Below, one piece after another: positions 1-8,788 of a DNA stretch of 16,056 nucleotides; the first letter of the stretch is position 1; every line of letters starts with the position of its first letter. Origin of the DNA: Gracilaria caudata (Eukaryota; Rhodophyta; Florideophyceae; Gracilariales; Gracilariaceae); NCBI GenBank assembly GCA_030374735.1, contig JASCIV010000593.1:1-16056 (forward strand), given 5' to 3'. The notes under the pieces are model-generated. The model saw nothing but the letters and a program-made list of their open reading frames with translations, had not been told where the DNA came from and did not search any database. The position numbers were made by a program, and so were the translations under genes.

Positions 1-463
1 CATGGAGTTGAGAACACTGCGCGTGGCGAGTACTCCGAGGGTTCAGTCCCTCTGAACTAACGAGCAAGCGGTACACATCAGCATGCCGAAGTGAGGTGTC
101 CTCGACACGGAGTTGCTCAGTCGTTTTCATAGTCGCACTTCTCCTGTGTGGCGGTGCTGCTGTTCCACCTCGTGCTACATCTCGGTATTTATTTCCCTGT
201 ATTCTGTATACGGTTTATAGCAATACGTCGTGAGGCTAGTATTAAACATTTCTCACAGGTGGCTCGCATGGAGCGCTGGAAAGCCGTCCAGAACCGGCCA
301 GCTCGGTTGGCGCAAAAAGCTTTACCCTAGGCGAGCCGGTACATATTGATGTCGCAGAACTCTCGAGAAACCATGAAGAGAGTTGTGTTCGTGAACTATG
401 CAGTTGCTCTCCGGGTCACTGCCAAAAGCCAAGCTCCGCATCATCCCCATCACTTGCGCCCCA
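1..463. other. 5' flank without recognisable gene
   Basis: Short open frames exist here but none has a start, length or composition that suggests a gene. The stretch just before 464 presumably holds the promoter and 5' UTR of the receptor-like gene. I see no TATA box or other motif I would defend. Confidence 0.5.
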
Positions 464-1190
464 ATGCCCTCCCTCACTTTGCGCCTGACGCTACTACTGT
501 TGCGCACAATATTCTCCATTCCCGTTCATCAAGTACTTGCTCAACAAGTTTTAGTCAATTACGATGATCTCAACAGAATGTTTGGCAGGCAGCATCCACT
601 TTGGCCACCGCAAATAAACCCTCCACCTTCAAACATCACCGGTCTTACTTATGACTACTGCTACGGTACTGGGGACTGTGTTGCTCCGCGTATGTGTGAG
701 AACTGTGCGTCTCCTCCGTGCAGATGCCGACAGCAGCTCGACAAAAGCGGATGTGCATCTTCGAGGGATTGCGACTGTGGAGAAACCTGTGCATGGGCTC
801 CATACGTGAGCTTAACATCGGGAGAGTGTATCTCTTCCCGCGCACATGGGAAGCTCGCTCTTCCTCTCCTACACGATCCTATTGATTCCGTGCAGCCTCT
901 GGTTGGTTTTGGTCTTACAGGCGATCGATGCTTTTCACTCTCGGATTGCCGTGGCGAGCGAATCTGTCTCGGTCACACCACTGTTATTCCGAACGGTCTT
1001 CAAAACGTCTCTCTCTGCCAGTTATCTTTCTTTCCATGCACTTGTACCCCCGTCAAATTTGTTGAATGTTCTGCCACTTCTGACTGCGTCTCTTCCGAAG
1101 AAATTTGTGCCTCTGTGGTCTTTGAGACGAGGAATACTTACTCGTATTCTACTCAGGATGAATCTCAAACAATGAGACTCCTCTCGCTCT
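464..1190 (+). CDS. 5' exon of a cysteine-rich receptor-like membrane protein
   Basis: Unrecognised protein; this is its N-terminal 242 residues. The ATG at 464 is preferred over the in-frame ATG at 398 because it opens directly into a typical signal peptide: leucine-rich residues 4-14 and a likely cleavage after V-L-A at residues 24-26. The following ectodomain has 20 cysteines and four copies of a C-x4-D-C-x(3-6)-C unit, at residues 66-78, 97-109, 156-168 and 202-215. It also has N-glycosylation sequons at N57 and N181. Repeated small disulfide units of this kind are usual in extracellular binding domains, but I cannot name the family. The exon is ended here at a strong 5' splice signal, GTATGT at 1191. 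The frame itself stays open to a TGA at 1328-1330, so a longer unspliced reading is possible. It very probably belongs with the membrane-spanning exon ending at 2630. Confidence 0.65.
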
Positions 1191-1460
1191 GTATGTCCCC
1201 CACTCTTCGTGAACACGAACATGTCGTTCCTGTTTCAAGTCTATCGGTGATGAACAATGTCTCCAGCTCCCAATTGCACGCATCCAACACCCTGTGCCGT
1301 TTGACCCAACCGTATTGCAACCATTCTTGAACGTGTCGCCGGATACGCCGCCTTTCTCTGTTTCTACTTTGTCCGTTTTCAATTCTTTCACCAGTAATGA
1401 GCTTGGAAACGACTTCATCGGAGGCATTCTGTCTCTCATCGTGGTTGCTAACCTGCACAG
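1191..1460 (+). other. unresolved middle of the receptor-like gene: intron(s) and/or frameshifts
   Basis: Coding-like sequence moves through all three frames. A strong donor GTATGT lies at 1191, with AG acceptors at 1239 (CAAG) and 1266 (CCAG). Splicing 1191-1266 leads into a frame with a TGA at 1302-1304, followed by a convincing membrane helix at about 1338-1385 (A-G-Y-A-A-F-L-C-F-Y-F-V). A second intron signal starts at 1394 (GTAATG) and a textbook end, branch-like CTAAC then CACAG, occurs at 1449-1460. Joining 1191 straight to 1460 creates a TGA at the junction. Joining 1394 to 1460 gives the wrong phase, whereas joining 1394 to an AG at 1555 keeps the phase of the last exon. No arrangement I tried yields one clean frame using only good splice sites. 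Confidence 0.45.
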
Positions 1461-2630
1461 GATTTCTTTCCCGGGATACATCACCATGGGTACTCATCTT
1501 ACATCATATTCTCACGACTGGCCTCTTTGCGGAACGTTTTTCGCCTTTTCAAGAGACGGGAGCCTTTCGCCAACCACAGACGAATCCGGGAGCTCAACAA
1601 GTGCAAAGGATACAATCCCAGAGTAATTCTGTTCCCTATCCTGGCGCTAGCAGTTTTGTACGTAGCCGAATTCGTCACAATCATTGCGGGGACGCAGGTA
1701 CGCTCAGAATCCTTTGCCGAACAAAACTTCGATCCGAAAATAGCTGCTGTGGGGGGTGCACAACGGCCACGTAGAGTGGACGGCTTCAAGAGCGATTGTG
1801 ATGACTTTTTCGTGTCCACAAGAGGGCTGTTCGAATCTGGAAAGGTGCTCAAATGTGTTTCAGAAATGGATGGTTTTCTTTCACAGTCCAGAGCCGAAGC
1901 ATTAATCATGCTGCGTGCGGAATACTTTTCGGGACGAACAATTTTCGAAATCTTTTCAAGTAACGGGAGTTTTATGGGCGTCGAGCTTTCTACTTTTGTG
2001 CGCTCAAAAAGTGGAATGAATATGAGAACGATGCCATTCCGTCCCGATCTTTTAAGCGAACAGGCACGTAATCATCTGTTAAACAGCATTTTGAACGGCG
2101 TACGGCGTAGATTGGAGTACAGCGAATTAGATGCGCGTCATGCTTTATGCGGAGGATGGCAGTTTCTAGCTTCAGAAGAAGTTGCGGAATCTATGGTTTT
2201 CGGGCACTTTCATGAATGGAACGATTCCGTGGAGATCATTGGAACGGCACTCAAGGCAGAACTGCGAAACATGGATCTGGTTCTTAACAGCACTGGTAAA
2301 CCATGGGTGTTCACAGGGCCGTATACGTTTGAACAGAAGAACCCGGAAATAGCTGTGGTGAAACAGTACCGTATTGCAAATGGGTGGTTGGTGATAGCTC
2401 TCGTGCTTGCAACTGCGATTCAATTTGTAGTGAACTCGAGAGTGACTCATTTTGATGAAGTAGCGTTTGTGGCCATGAAGGAATTGATGGGAGACGACTG
2501 CGTGCTTGGACCGCTTGTGACTGATGGCATGGTTGGGGCGGAGGTGGATCTACGGGAAGGAGATAGCGTGGTGTCGCAAGAAGCCCAACAACAACAAGGT
2601 TCTAATGAGGTGAAAGATGAAAGAAAGTAA
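1461..2630 (+). CDS. 3' exon of the receptor-like membrane protein
   Basis: Unrecognised. The frame is open from 1452; the exact exon start is uncertain (1461 after CACAG, or about 1556). It begins with a strongly basic cytosolic-looking stretch (clusters around 1551-1620, such as K-R-R-E and H-R-R-I-R). A hydrophobic helix follows at about 1623-1691 (V-I-L-F-P-I-L-A-L-A-V-L-Y-V-A). Next comes a soluble domain of about 230 residues with few cysteines, then a second helix at about 2383-2440 (W-L-V-I-A-L-V-L-A-T-A). The short acidic, Gln-rich tail ends at TAA 2628-2630. With the signal peptide and Cys-repeats upstream, the topology would be ectodomain, membrane helix, basic loop, helix, second ectodomain, helix, cytosolic tail. 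That is an inference from hydropathy. The whole could also be a decaying gene, given the frame trouble upstream. Confidence 0.65.
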   Translation, partial: DFFPGIHHHGYSSYIIFSRLASLRNVFRLFKRREPFANHRRIRELNKCKGYNPRVILFPILALAVLYVAEFVTIIAGTQVRSESFAEQNFDPKIAAVGGAQRPRRVDGFKSDCDDFFVSTRGLFESGKVLKCVSEMDGFLSQSRAEALIMLRAEYFSGRTIFEIFSSNGSFMGVELSTFVRSKSGMNMRTMPFRPDLLSEQARNHLLNSILNGVRRRLEYSELDARHALCGGWQFLASEEVAESMVFGHFHEWNDSVEIIGTALKAELRNMDLVLNSTGKPWVFTGPYTFEQKNPEIAVVKQYRIANGWLVIALVLATAIQFVVNSRVTHFDEVAFVAMKELMGDDCVLGPLVTDGMVGAEVDLREGDSVVSQEAQQQQGSNEVKDERK

Positions 2631-4314
2631 AGTGGGACCATAATGAGCACTTTGGAGCGGGCTCCTACCGGCTATGGTTCTCCCAGTTCTTTCTCGTTAA
2701 TTTTGTAAATGTGATAAACTACCAAATCCATGTTTCAGACTTTACCGGAAATCAAAGCTTCATCGTGGCTTATTTGCATACTGTCTTCTCCTCAACGACA
2801 CTTATGGGCAACCTTGAACCATGACACACCTGTACGGATACAGAAGATTTTGCTGTGAAGCGTACAAAATTCGAGCTCATATATCCCTCTATCGTTAGCT
2901 TATACCAACAGCATCTGTTGTTCTGCCAGAAGGGCACGCATCTTAAAGCTTCTTGGTGTATATTTTTAAGTTGAGATACATTACGGAGGCCACTGAATGA
3001 CAAACGTTGAGGGTTTCTGTAAAATGGGACTCATATAAACGTGAACTGAGCTAATGCCAATCGACAAAAGTATCATAATATTATTAATATGAATTGAGCT
3101 TTGCTGATAGGACTACAGCTCCAGGATCGCTCGCTCCTCTTTCGACATACGCCGTACCTGCTTTGATGTAAGAAAACAAGATCCTCGTCGGACGAAAAGA
3201 AAAGTGGTGGCAGCCAAATTTCTATTTGAAGGTCGGGAAAGCGAATTAAAAATACAAATTTTGTACCGTTGCAACCCTTCGAATTTGGCACGGCGCGCCG
3301 CTCGTGATGTGCACGTATTACAGCGAAGCAAGTAACCCACTCGGTAAAGTCTTCATTGAGTCGATATCCACCGCCATGTTGCCGCCGCGGAGGCGCATCG
3401 TTTCCATTTGTACGAAGGTAAAGCCGCAGTATCTGAGCATGTCGACAGCGCGCGCTTCGTTTCAACCTTGAGTGCTTGCAGTTCCCGCTACAGATGTATG
3501 CTGCACTGCGCGTAAATATTGTCTGCATGGGTGTGATGCTGCTCTCGGGGGCTGCTCCGTCTCCGCGTTCTATTTCTCTGTAGAATCTTATACAGGTCAT
3601 GACAATGCGCCGTAGGTTTTCTTTTATTTTATAAATTAGTTTAAGAACTCTTCGCTGAAATGGTGCGTGTAGTTAGAACTGACCCTGGGCCAGCTTCGTT
3701 GGAACCAAAACGCTGTGCTCCAAAGCGACTGGACCGGTGCGGCCATTGTAGCCCTCTCGACAGACCGTCAACATCGCAGCTCCACGCTTTCCACGTCATT
3801 CTTGCCACAATGCTCTCCTTCACTTTGGGCCAAACGTTAGTAATCTTGTACCTACAGTAGGTATTCTCCATTCCCGTGCACGGTCAGTTCGGTAACCGGA
3901 CCGTATGATGAACGCGGTAAAGCATTTTCCTCCTTGGTCTTATCCTAACTCTGATTACATCATAATTAAACAAGAACACTGACTGTATTTTATAAAATTT
4001 CTACCACGGTACAAATTGCTCGTTGTTGCAGATTTTTACAAGTCTTGAACACGATAGAGAAATTGTCAAAGAAAAAAAATCAGTGTGGAAGATGATCATC
4101 TCTATAATGCTCGCGTGTAGCGCGGCCGCTGACACCTGTTGTTGCCAGTGCGTGAGCCACTTCGCGAACAGCTCCGTGCATTGTGTGTCCAGGGAGTAAC
4201 CCTTTGCCTGTGGCTCTCATGATGATGATGATGCTCCCAAATATCGAACACGCGGTATTGCGGCAAGCCCTCAAACTGCACACCATTCGGCGTTGATATT
4301 TGACACCGGACCAG
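2631..4314. other. intergenic stretch, no convincing gene
   Basis: Several open frames overlap on both strands and none stands out. The longest is a minus-strand frame at 3073-3600. On the plus strand 3111-3335 is open for 74 codons with a Lys/Arg-rich coding-like composition but has no ATG. A minus-strand frame at 3641-3871 shares a short K-E-S-I-V-A motif with the minus-strand frame at 4271-4477. A short (ATG)5 microsatellite lies at 4219-4233. This region may contain gene fossils, but I cannot support an active gene. Confidence 0.4.
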
Positions 4315-4477
4315 CCGTCGCTTGTTGGCGCGCCCTGTTGCCGTCGAATTCCTGGATTGCTCTCAACAGCTTCAGAGCACATGCGATAATGCTCTCCTTG
4401 GTGGGAGGGCCCCAATGGGAATGCACCAACGCCATTGCATTGTCGCTTAAACCCTTATCTGTACGTGGAGGGCTCAA
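4271..4477 (-). other. antisense open frame in the duplicated upstream region, copy 1
   Basis: This minus-strand frame contains L-L-R-A-I-Q-x-x-D-G-N-R-A-R-Q-Q, which recurs almost unchanged in the minus-strand frame at 6962-7393 of the second duplicate. In the shared part several differences are silent in this frame (for example gca/gcg, atc/att, agg/aga), as expected for coding sequence. The similarity fades after the Q-Q. It could be part of a small gene, a fossil exon, or a chance frame inside conserved promoter DNA. I do not recognise a family. Confidence 0.25.
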
Positions 4478-5730
4478 TTAATTCGCCCCATGACAAACCC
4501 CCATACATACGTGCTGGTATGGCCTAACTTTTGGCCTTACTCGTACCTCTTTAAACGCCGCCACTGTATAATGTTACCGTCATATCAGTGCCTGCGATCT
4601 TGTCATCGTTGCCAATGTGCTGACAATCACCTTCAGTAATGTTACAAAGCTCTACCCAACGGAAGCGCTCTTATGCCGGGCATCTTCGTACGGCATCACC
4701 CGGATACGGACGTTGGCCTTCTCTTCTCTTCGTACTCAATCATCTGCCAACGATTGTATCGCTCAATTTTGTGTGCCTACAAGCTCAACGCACCAGAACG
4801 CCTCTCATCCCACCATTTGTTACAAAACCGCAATGGCTAAGCGCACTGTCGGCGTACTTTTGTTTCTGGCCATTCATCTCACTGTTCTGCAAGTGCGATG
4901 TTCTCCTCTCTCTCGCACAACCACACTCACTCCGCCCGAGGTAAGTGCCTACGCAGCAAATGGTGACGGAAAGCAGCTCCTTCGAAATGGAGTCTGGACC
5001 CGTGGTCTCGGTCGCGATATCGCTCACACACTCTCTTCACCGATCATGATAACGTGCAACCGAGAGGTATGTGTATCACAAGATCAAAGACAATACGCTT
5101 GCAACGCTGCCAAGCCACACAACGACCAAACACTGCTACTGATGTTTGCAGAACGCGAAGATGATGTCACTTCCGTGGCAAGGTACACGGCAAGTATTCC
5201 CAAATCGGAAGGAACAGCAACTCCAGTCGAATGGACGTCTACCCACAATGACATTGTGCCAACAACATGCACCCGTTTCGTCGCTACATCTCGCCTTTCG
5301 TTGGCACCTCCCGATGTAAGTGGCGGCGATGATATTGCAGACCAGGTGCTGAACACGGCGCCCTCGGCTGACGTTGTAGGTTCGGTGAACGGAAGCGCGT
5401 TTGGCGTCTTTGGTATTCTCAACCCTTCTGATTTTGCTCAGGTTGGAGTACCGTTTGGAACTTGTTGCTTTGCTTGCCCCAGGTTGAATTCAAGAAGGCC
5501 TCCTAGCTTTTCTTGTTGCCGTGCGTGCTCTTTCCGCTGACGAGGATCGATGGCGCGGAGACGTTTGGGAAGAAGTGCGCTTGGGTCTCGCAAGCGGTAG
5601 TTTTCAATGGCCAGAGCTCATCCAAGGCGGGTGACATGGTGGATACATGTGTTTCGCGTCAGCTTCAAAGTGAAGCGACCACATTTTGGAACTGGCGTAG
5701 TAATGCTTCTGTTTTGGCTCACCTTTACGC
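4315..5730 (+). repeat. tandem segmental duplication, copy 1
   Basis: This segment is similar to 7150-8530 across its upstream region, coding region and 3' region. Anchors are GTTGGCGCGC-C/T-CTGTTGCCGTC at about 4324 and 7159, and the shared ACAAGCTCAACGCAC stretch just before each start codon. The 3' anchor is GTGACATGGT at 5631 and 8434. Similarity is patchy in the upstream and 3' parts and very high in the middle of the gene. The duplication therefore carried its own promoter. Confidence 0.8.
4833..5540 (+). CDS. secreted ten-cysteine protein with twin CCxxC tail, copy 1
   Basis: Unrecognised 235-residue protein. The ATG at 4833 is chosen over an upstream in-frame ATG at 4617 because it matches the start of the paralogue at 7642 and opens into a signal peptide (hydrophobic core at residues 6-20). 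Cleavage is likely near residues 22-24. The mature protein has ten cysteines (75, 80, 90, 146, 211, 212, 215, 228, 229, 232), all conserved in the paralogue, so five disulfides are possible. The tail carries two CCxxC motifs (C-C-F-A-C and C-C-R-A-C). Residues 68-146 are nearly identical to the paralogue, while 151-205 are diverged and rich in Ser, Gly and Asp. There is no membrane helix after the signal, so secretion or a wall or vacuole location is likely. Its function is unknown; it could be a wall, defence or interaction protein, but nothing decides between these. Confidence 0.8.
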   Translation: MAKRTVGVLLFLAIHLTVLQVRCSPLSRTTTLTPPEVSAYAANGDGKQLLRNGVWTRGLGRDIAHTLSSPIMITCNREVCVSQDQRQYACNAAKPHNDQTLLLMFAEREDDVTSVARYTASIPKSEGTATPVEWTSTHNDIVPTTCTRFVATSRLSLAPPDVSGGDDIADQVLNTAPSADVVGSVNGSAFGVFGILNPSDFAQVGVPFGTCCFACPRLNSRRPPSFSCCRACSFR

Positions 5731-5779
5731 TTCGCCGTGAGCTTGAAGTCAAGAAACTTAAGTGCAACGCTTTTGGCTC

Positions 5780-5785
5780 AATAAA
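5780..5785 (+). terminator. possible polyadenylation signal AATAAA
   Basis: AATAAA lies about 240 bases after the stop codon of the 4833-5540 gene. Distance and strand fit a 3' end signal. The second copy of the gene has no obvious equivalent at this place, so the match may be by chance. Confidence 0.3.
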
Positions 5786-6454
5786 GCCATCCAGACAAGT
5801 AGGTGCATCTGCAGATACGCCAGTTGGGCAAGGCACGCAAAAGCACTACCTTTGTAGTTGTAGGTGTTGCTTCAAGAATAAACCGCTCCAGGCGCAACTG
5901 TGCGTTCGAATTCGAAGAAGGCGTGCCTTCGGGGATTTCCCGAACGTGGATTCAAGGCTTTGTTGATCCATGTTACATTTTTGATTTTGGTCAAATGTGT
6001 TTCGTTTTTGGTGGTCAATTTGACTGGCTCTTTATGTGTTATAAGAAGAGCCAATTAGAGCGCATATGTGCGAACTTCACACATGACAAGGTTGTTTATT
6101 GGTTCGAGTCAAGAGATGATTGAATGAATGTTGTAGCGTTTTGCTTATGTGTATTGAGCAAAAAAACACTTGGCAAAATTACAACCAACTGTTCCCGTCA
6201 ATTACGCCATTCTAACCAATCATATTCGTACCTCGTGTATATTGAGCTATACGTAAGCCTCCCGCTTCAAAAGGGTTTTGAGATTTAATTTGTAACGGCA
6301 CCATTCCTACGTAAAGCTCATAAAATATAAGAACTCGGATAAGACAGGATGTGTGATGTGCACATTATTCTTTGAGTTTAAGCAAAAGATACTGATCATC
6401 TCGCAGCGAAATTGAGGCTCTTTTGCGAGCTAGAGAAGTTGTGTACAACTTAAT

Positions 6455-6600
6455 GACCAATCTGACTGACTACTTTTAAAAACTTGTTATCAGTCAGAAG
6501 AGCGGGCGTGGTGACTACTTTTCTCTAGTAATGCAGTTCGAAGTCAGTGCGAATGAACAACGTTTAACGTTGGCTTTTTGAAATTGAGATTCGGACTGAG
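6455..6600. mobile_element. possible decayed relative of the hAT-like MITE
   Basis: Two short stretches recall the MITE found at 9796 and 15084. CTGACTGACTACTTTT resembles the MITE's left part, and GTGACTACTTTTCT followed by CTAGTAAT resembles its TCACTACTTTTCT...CTCTAGTCAT part, in the same order. Terminal repeats and a target duplication are not visible, so this is a weak call. Confidence 0.25.
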
Positions 6601-6961
6601 TCGCAAAGCGGAATGGATTTGTATGATTGACCACCTTAGCTGAGGGTTGAAGTGATGGATCACGGAGTAGAATACGGTTTTCCTTCTATGGGATTATGTG
6701 TGTATGGGTTGTGATGAGTTGATAGTTCAAGTTTGTGGCGGGGACCCCGGCCACTTTGCTTTTTGATTGCCGTGCTGTTACGGTGGATTCGCGAGAACTT
6801 GCACACTCACCATTAACTCGCGAAATTCATCGATGCTACAGGACAGACTGGGTTCTAAAGGTTTATTAAAAGACATTCAGTTCAGGTGGCTCCTAACGCA
6901 GGACAGGATCCACACCTGCTTCGCCGTTTAAGCCTCTCTCCTCCAAAAAATTAGAAGTGTT

Positions 6962-7393
6962 TCATAAATGGTGGCGGTTTGCCCATTTTGTGTGTTCATG
7001 GTTCGAGAGCACGTGTCCCATATTGGCCCTGCCCCGCGGTAGCATTGTTGTGCTCGTAAGCACGAACTGCATTGTCTGCCCATACTGCACTTTAGCTTTC
7101 TCTTTGTAATATTGGCAACATAGCTTCTCTAATTCTGACACTGACGGATCTGTCAATTGTTGGCGCGCTCTGTTGCCGTCAAGTCTCTGAATCGCTCTCA
7201 ACAGCCTCAGAGCGGAATGCGAGTTGCTCCTCTTGCGCGAATGCCCAACGGTAAACGCCCAGCACCATTGCATTGCTGTTTCAACCCTTATCTTTACGAC
7301 GAGAAAGCTGAAACAAGAGGCCTCAATTAAATTTCGCGCGTCGTCAAAAACGCAAACACACGTGCCTTTCTTACTTCTTTTGGCCTCACTCAT
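6962..7393 (-). other. antisense open frame in the duplicated upstream region, copy 2
   Basis: A 143-codon minus-strand frame upstream of the second secreted-protein gene. Residues around the middle, A-L-R-L-L-R-A-I-Q-R-L-D-G-N-R-A-R-Q-Q, match the minus-strand frame at 4271-4477. The part after Q-Q is Lys/Glu-rich and looks protein-like, but is not kept in copy 1. The frame starts near the place where the forward promoter should lie, so both cannot easily be simple genes. It may be a divergent gene, a fossil or chance. No family is recognised. Confidence 0.25.
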
Positions 7394-8530
7394 ACATGCT
7401 CAAACGCTGGTAGACCTGTGTTCATTGCATTCCTGATAAAGTACAAAGCTCTAGAACGGTGGCACTTGTATCTCGGGTACAAAAGTACCTTCATACCGTA
7501 CCGTACCCGATGCAGATGTCGGCCTTCTGTTGTCTTCGCAGTTCTCAAGCATCTACCATCGATTGTACATCCCAATTTTGTGTGCACACAAGCTCAACGC
7601 ACTAGAACGACTCTCATCCCCCCATTTTTTTGAACAACGCAATGGATATGCGCACTTTCGGGTTGCTTCTCTTTCTGACCATTCACCTGACCATTCTACA
7701 AGTGCGATGTTCTCCCATCTCTCGCACAACCACACTCACCCCGCCCAAGATGCATGGCAACGCAGCAAATGATGATGGAAGGCAGCTCCTTCGAAATGAA
7801 GTCTGGACCCGTGGCATCCCTCACACACACTCGTCACCGATCATGATAACGTGCAACCGAGAAGTATGTGTATCACAAGATCAAAGACAATACGCTTGCA
7901 ACGCTGCCAAGCCACACAACGACCAAACACTGCTGCTGATGTTTGCAGAACGCGAAGATGATGTCACTTCCGTGGCAAGGTACACGGCAAGCATTCCCAA
8001 ATCGGAGGGAACAGCCATTCCAGTCGAATGGACGTCTACTCACAATGACATTGTGCCAACAACATGCGTCCGTCTCGTCGCTACAACTCGAGTTTCATCA
8101 GCTGCTTCCGACCAAAGTAGCAGCAATGACCCTGCGGGAACCATGTTGGAAACAGACGCGCCGACTGACGGTGAAGGTTCACCGAATGGCGGCCGAGTTG
8201 GGGCTACTGATCTTGGGGGCCTTCCTCCTATTCAGGCGATTGGATCGCCGTTTGGAATTTGTTGCGAGGCTTGCCCCATCTTGAATGAAGATACGCCGGC
8301 TAGCTTGTCTTGTTGCAAGGGGTGCTCCTTTCTCTAACTAGACAACTTAGCCACTTGGTTTGGTCCATCATCCTGAGCAATGGGGTAAAGACTTTGGGAA
8401 AGATGTGTGTATGCGTACTGAAAGCCAACGCTTGTGACATGGTCATCACATGTGTATTATTGAAAGAGAAAGCTTCGACGAGTAAGTTGGCGCGTGATGT
8501 CTTTATGCTCCTCCTTTGTTCTTATGCCAC
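7150..8530 (+). repeat. tandem segmental duplication, copy 2
   Basis: Second copy of the segment at 4315-5730, in the same orientation. Upstream, coding and 3' regions all align, with indels outside the gene. The copies lie about 2.8 kb apart start to start with unique DNA between them, so they are not strictly abutting. Confidence 0.8.
7642..8337 (+). CDS. secreted ten-cysteine protein with twin CCxxC tail, copy 2
   Basis: Unrecognised 231-residue paralogue of the 4833-5540 gene. The ATG at 7642 sits in the same context (ACGCAATGG versus CCGCAATGG). It has a signal peptide at residues 1-23 and the same ten cysteines (71, 76, 86, 142, 207, 208, 211, 224, 225, 228), with tail motifs C-C-E-A-C and C-C-K-G-C. 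Residues 65-142 match copy 1 at all but one position. The segment from about 147 to 203 has diverged strongly and contains small and acidic residues, like a flexible linker. It is four residues shorter than copy 1, mainly because of a deletion near residue 59. There is no membrane anchor. Conservation of the cysteine pattern despite linker divergence argues that both copies are functional secreted proteins. Their role is unknown. Confidence 0.8.
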   Translation: MDMRTFGLLLFLTIHLTILQVRCSPISRTTTLTPPKMHGNAANDDGRQLLRNEVWTRGIPHTHSSPIMITCNREVCVSQDQRQYACNAAKPHNDQTLLLMFAEREDDVTSVARYTASIPKSEGTAIPVEWTSTHNDIVPTTCVRLVATTRVSSAASDQSSSNDPAGTMLETDAPTDGEGSPNGGRVGATDLGGLPPIQAIGSPFGICCEACPILNEDTPASLSCCKGCSFL

Positions 8531-8788
8531 GAGTAAAGGCCCTCCTGTCGTCAATGTCGTTTTATTGTGCACAACTTAATTGTCTCTATGGAACCAACAA
8601 TGGTATTACACATAGTCTTTTGTGGGCTTCTCCTGTCTTTGTTTCTTTCTCGTGAGGATTGCCACGTCAATGGATGGGTTCCCTATACAAAGACTGTGAC
8701 TCGTCCGCCACCATCTCCTCATGTCATCTACATTCAACCCATCGCGTTTCGCGCGAATTTCTTCCCCCACCTTTCTCCGTCTTGTACC

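Larger units (their letters stand above)
5741..7149. other. spacer between the two duplicates
   Basis: This is unique DNA between the tandem copies. A plus-strand frame at 5803-6123 (106 codons, rich in Phe and Cys) is the only one of note. I see no signal peptide, domain or paralogue, so I do not call it. A 12-bp palindrome TTCGAATTCGAA lies at 5905-5916. A possible worn relative of the MITE family lies near 6455-6600. The rest is AT-rich and shows nothing I can identify. Confidence 0.4.

Noticed and set aside
30..75. GGTTCAGTCCC near the start of the window, resembling a tRNA T-arm
   Set aside because: The stem that forms leaves a 6-base loop instead of 7, and no acceptor, D or anticodon arms can be built around it.
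3073..3600. 175-codon minus-strand open frame
   Set aside because: No domain, signal or paralogue, it overlaps other frames of similar quality, and such a length can arise by chance in 16 kb.
4617..4832. Upstream in-frame start for the first secreted gene, giving 307 residues
   Set aside because: It hides the signal peptide and has no counterpart in the second copy, where the ATG at 7642 aligns with 4833.
4941..4956. GTAAGT...ACGCAG in the 4833 gene, like a tiny intron
   Set aside because: It would be only 16 bases long, the frame is open across it, and the paralogue lacks the donor but keeps the encoded residues around it.
5803..6123. 106-codon plus-strand frame after the first secreted gene
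   Set aside because: No signal peptide, domain or copy in the second duplicate; its composition is unusual, but that alone does not support a gene.
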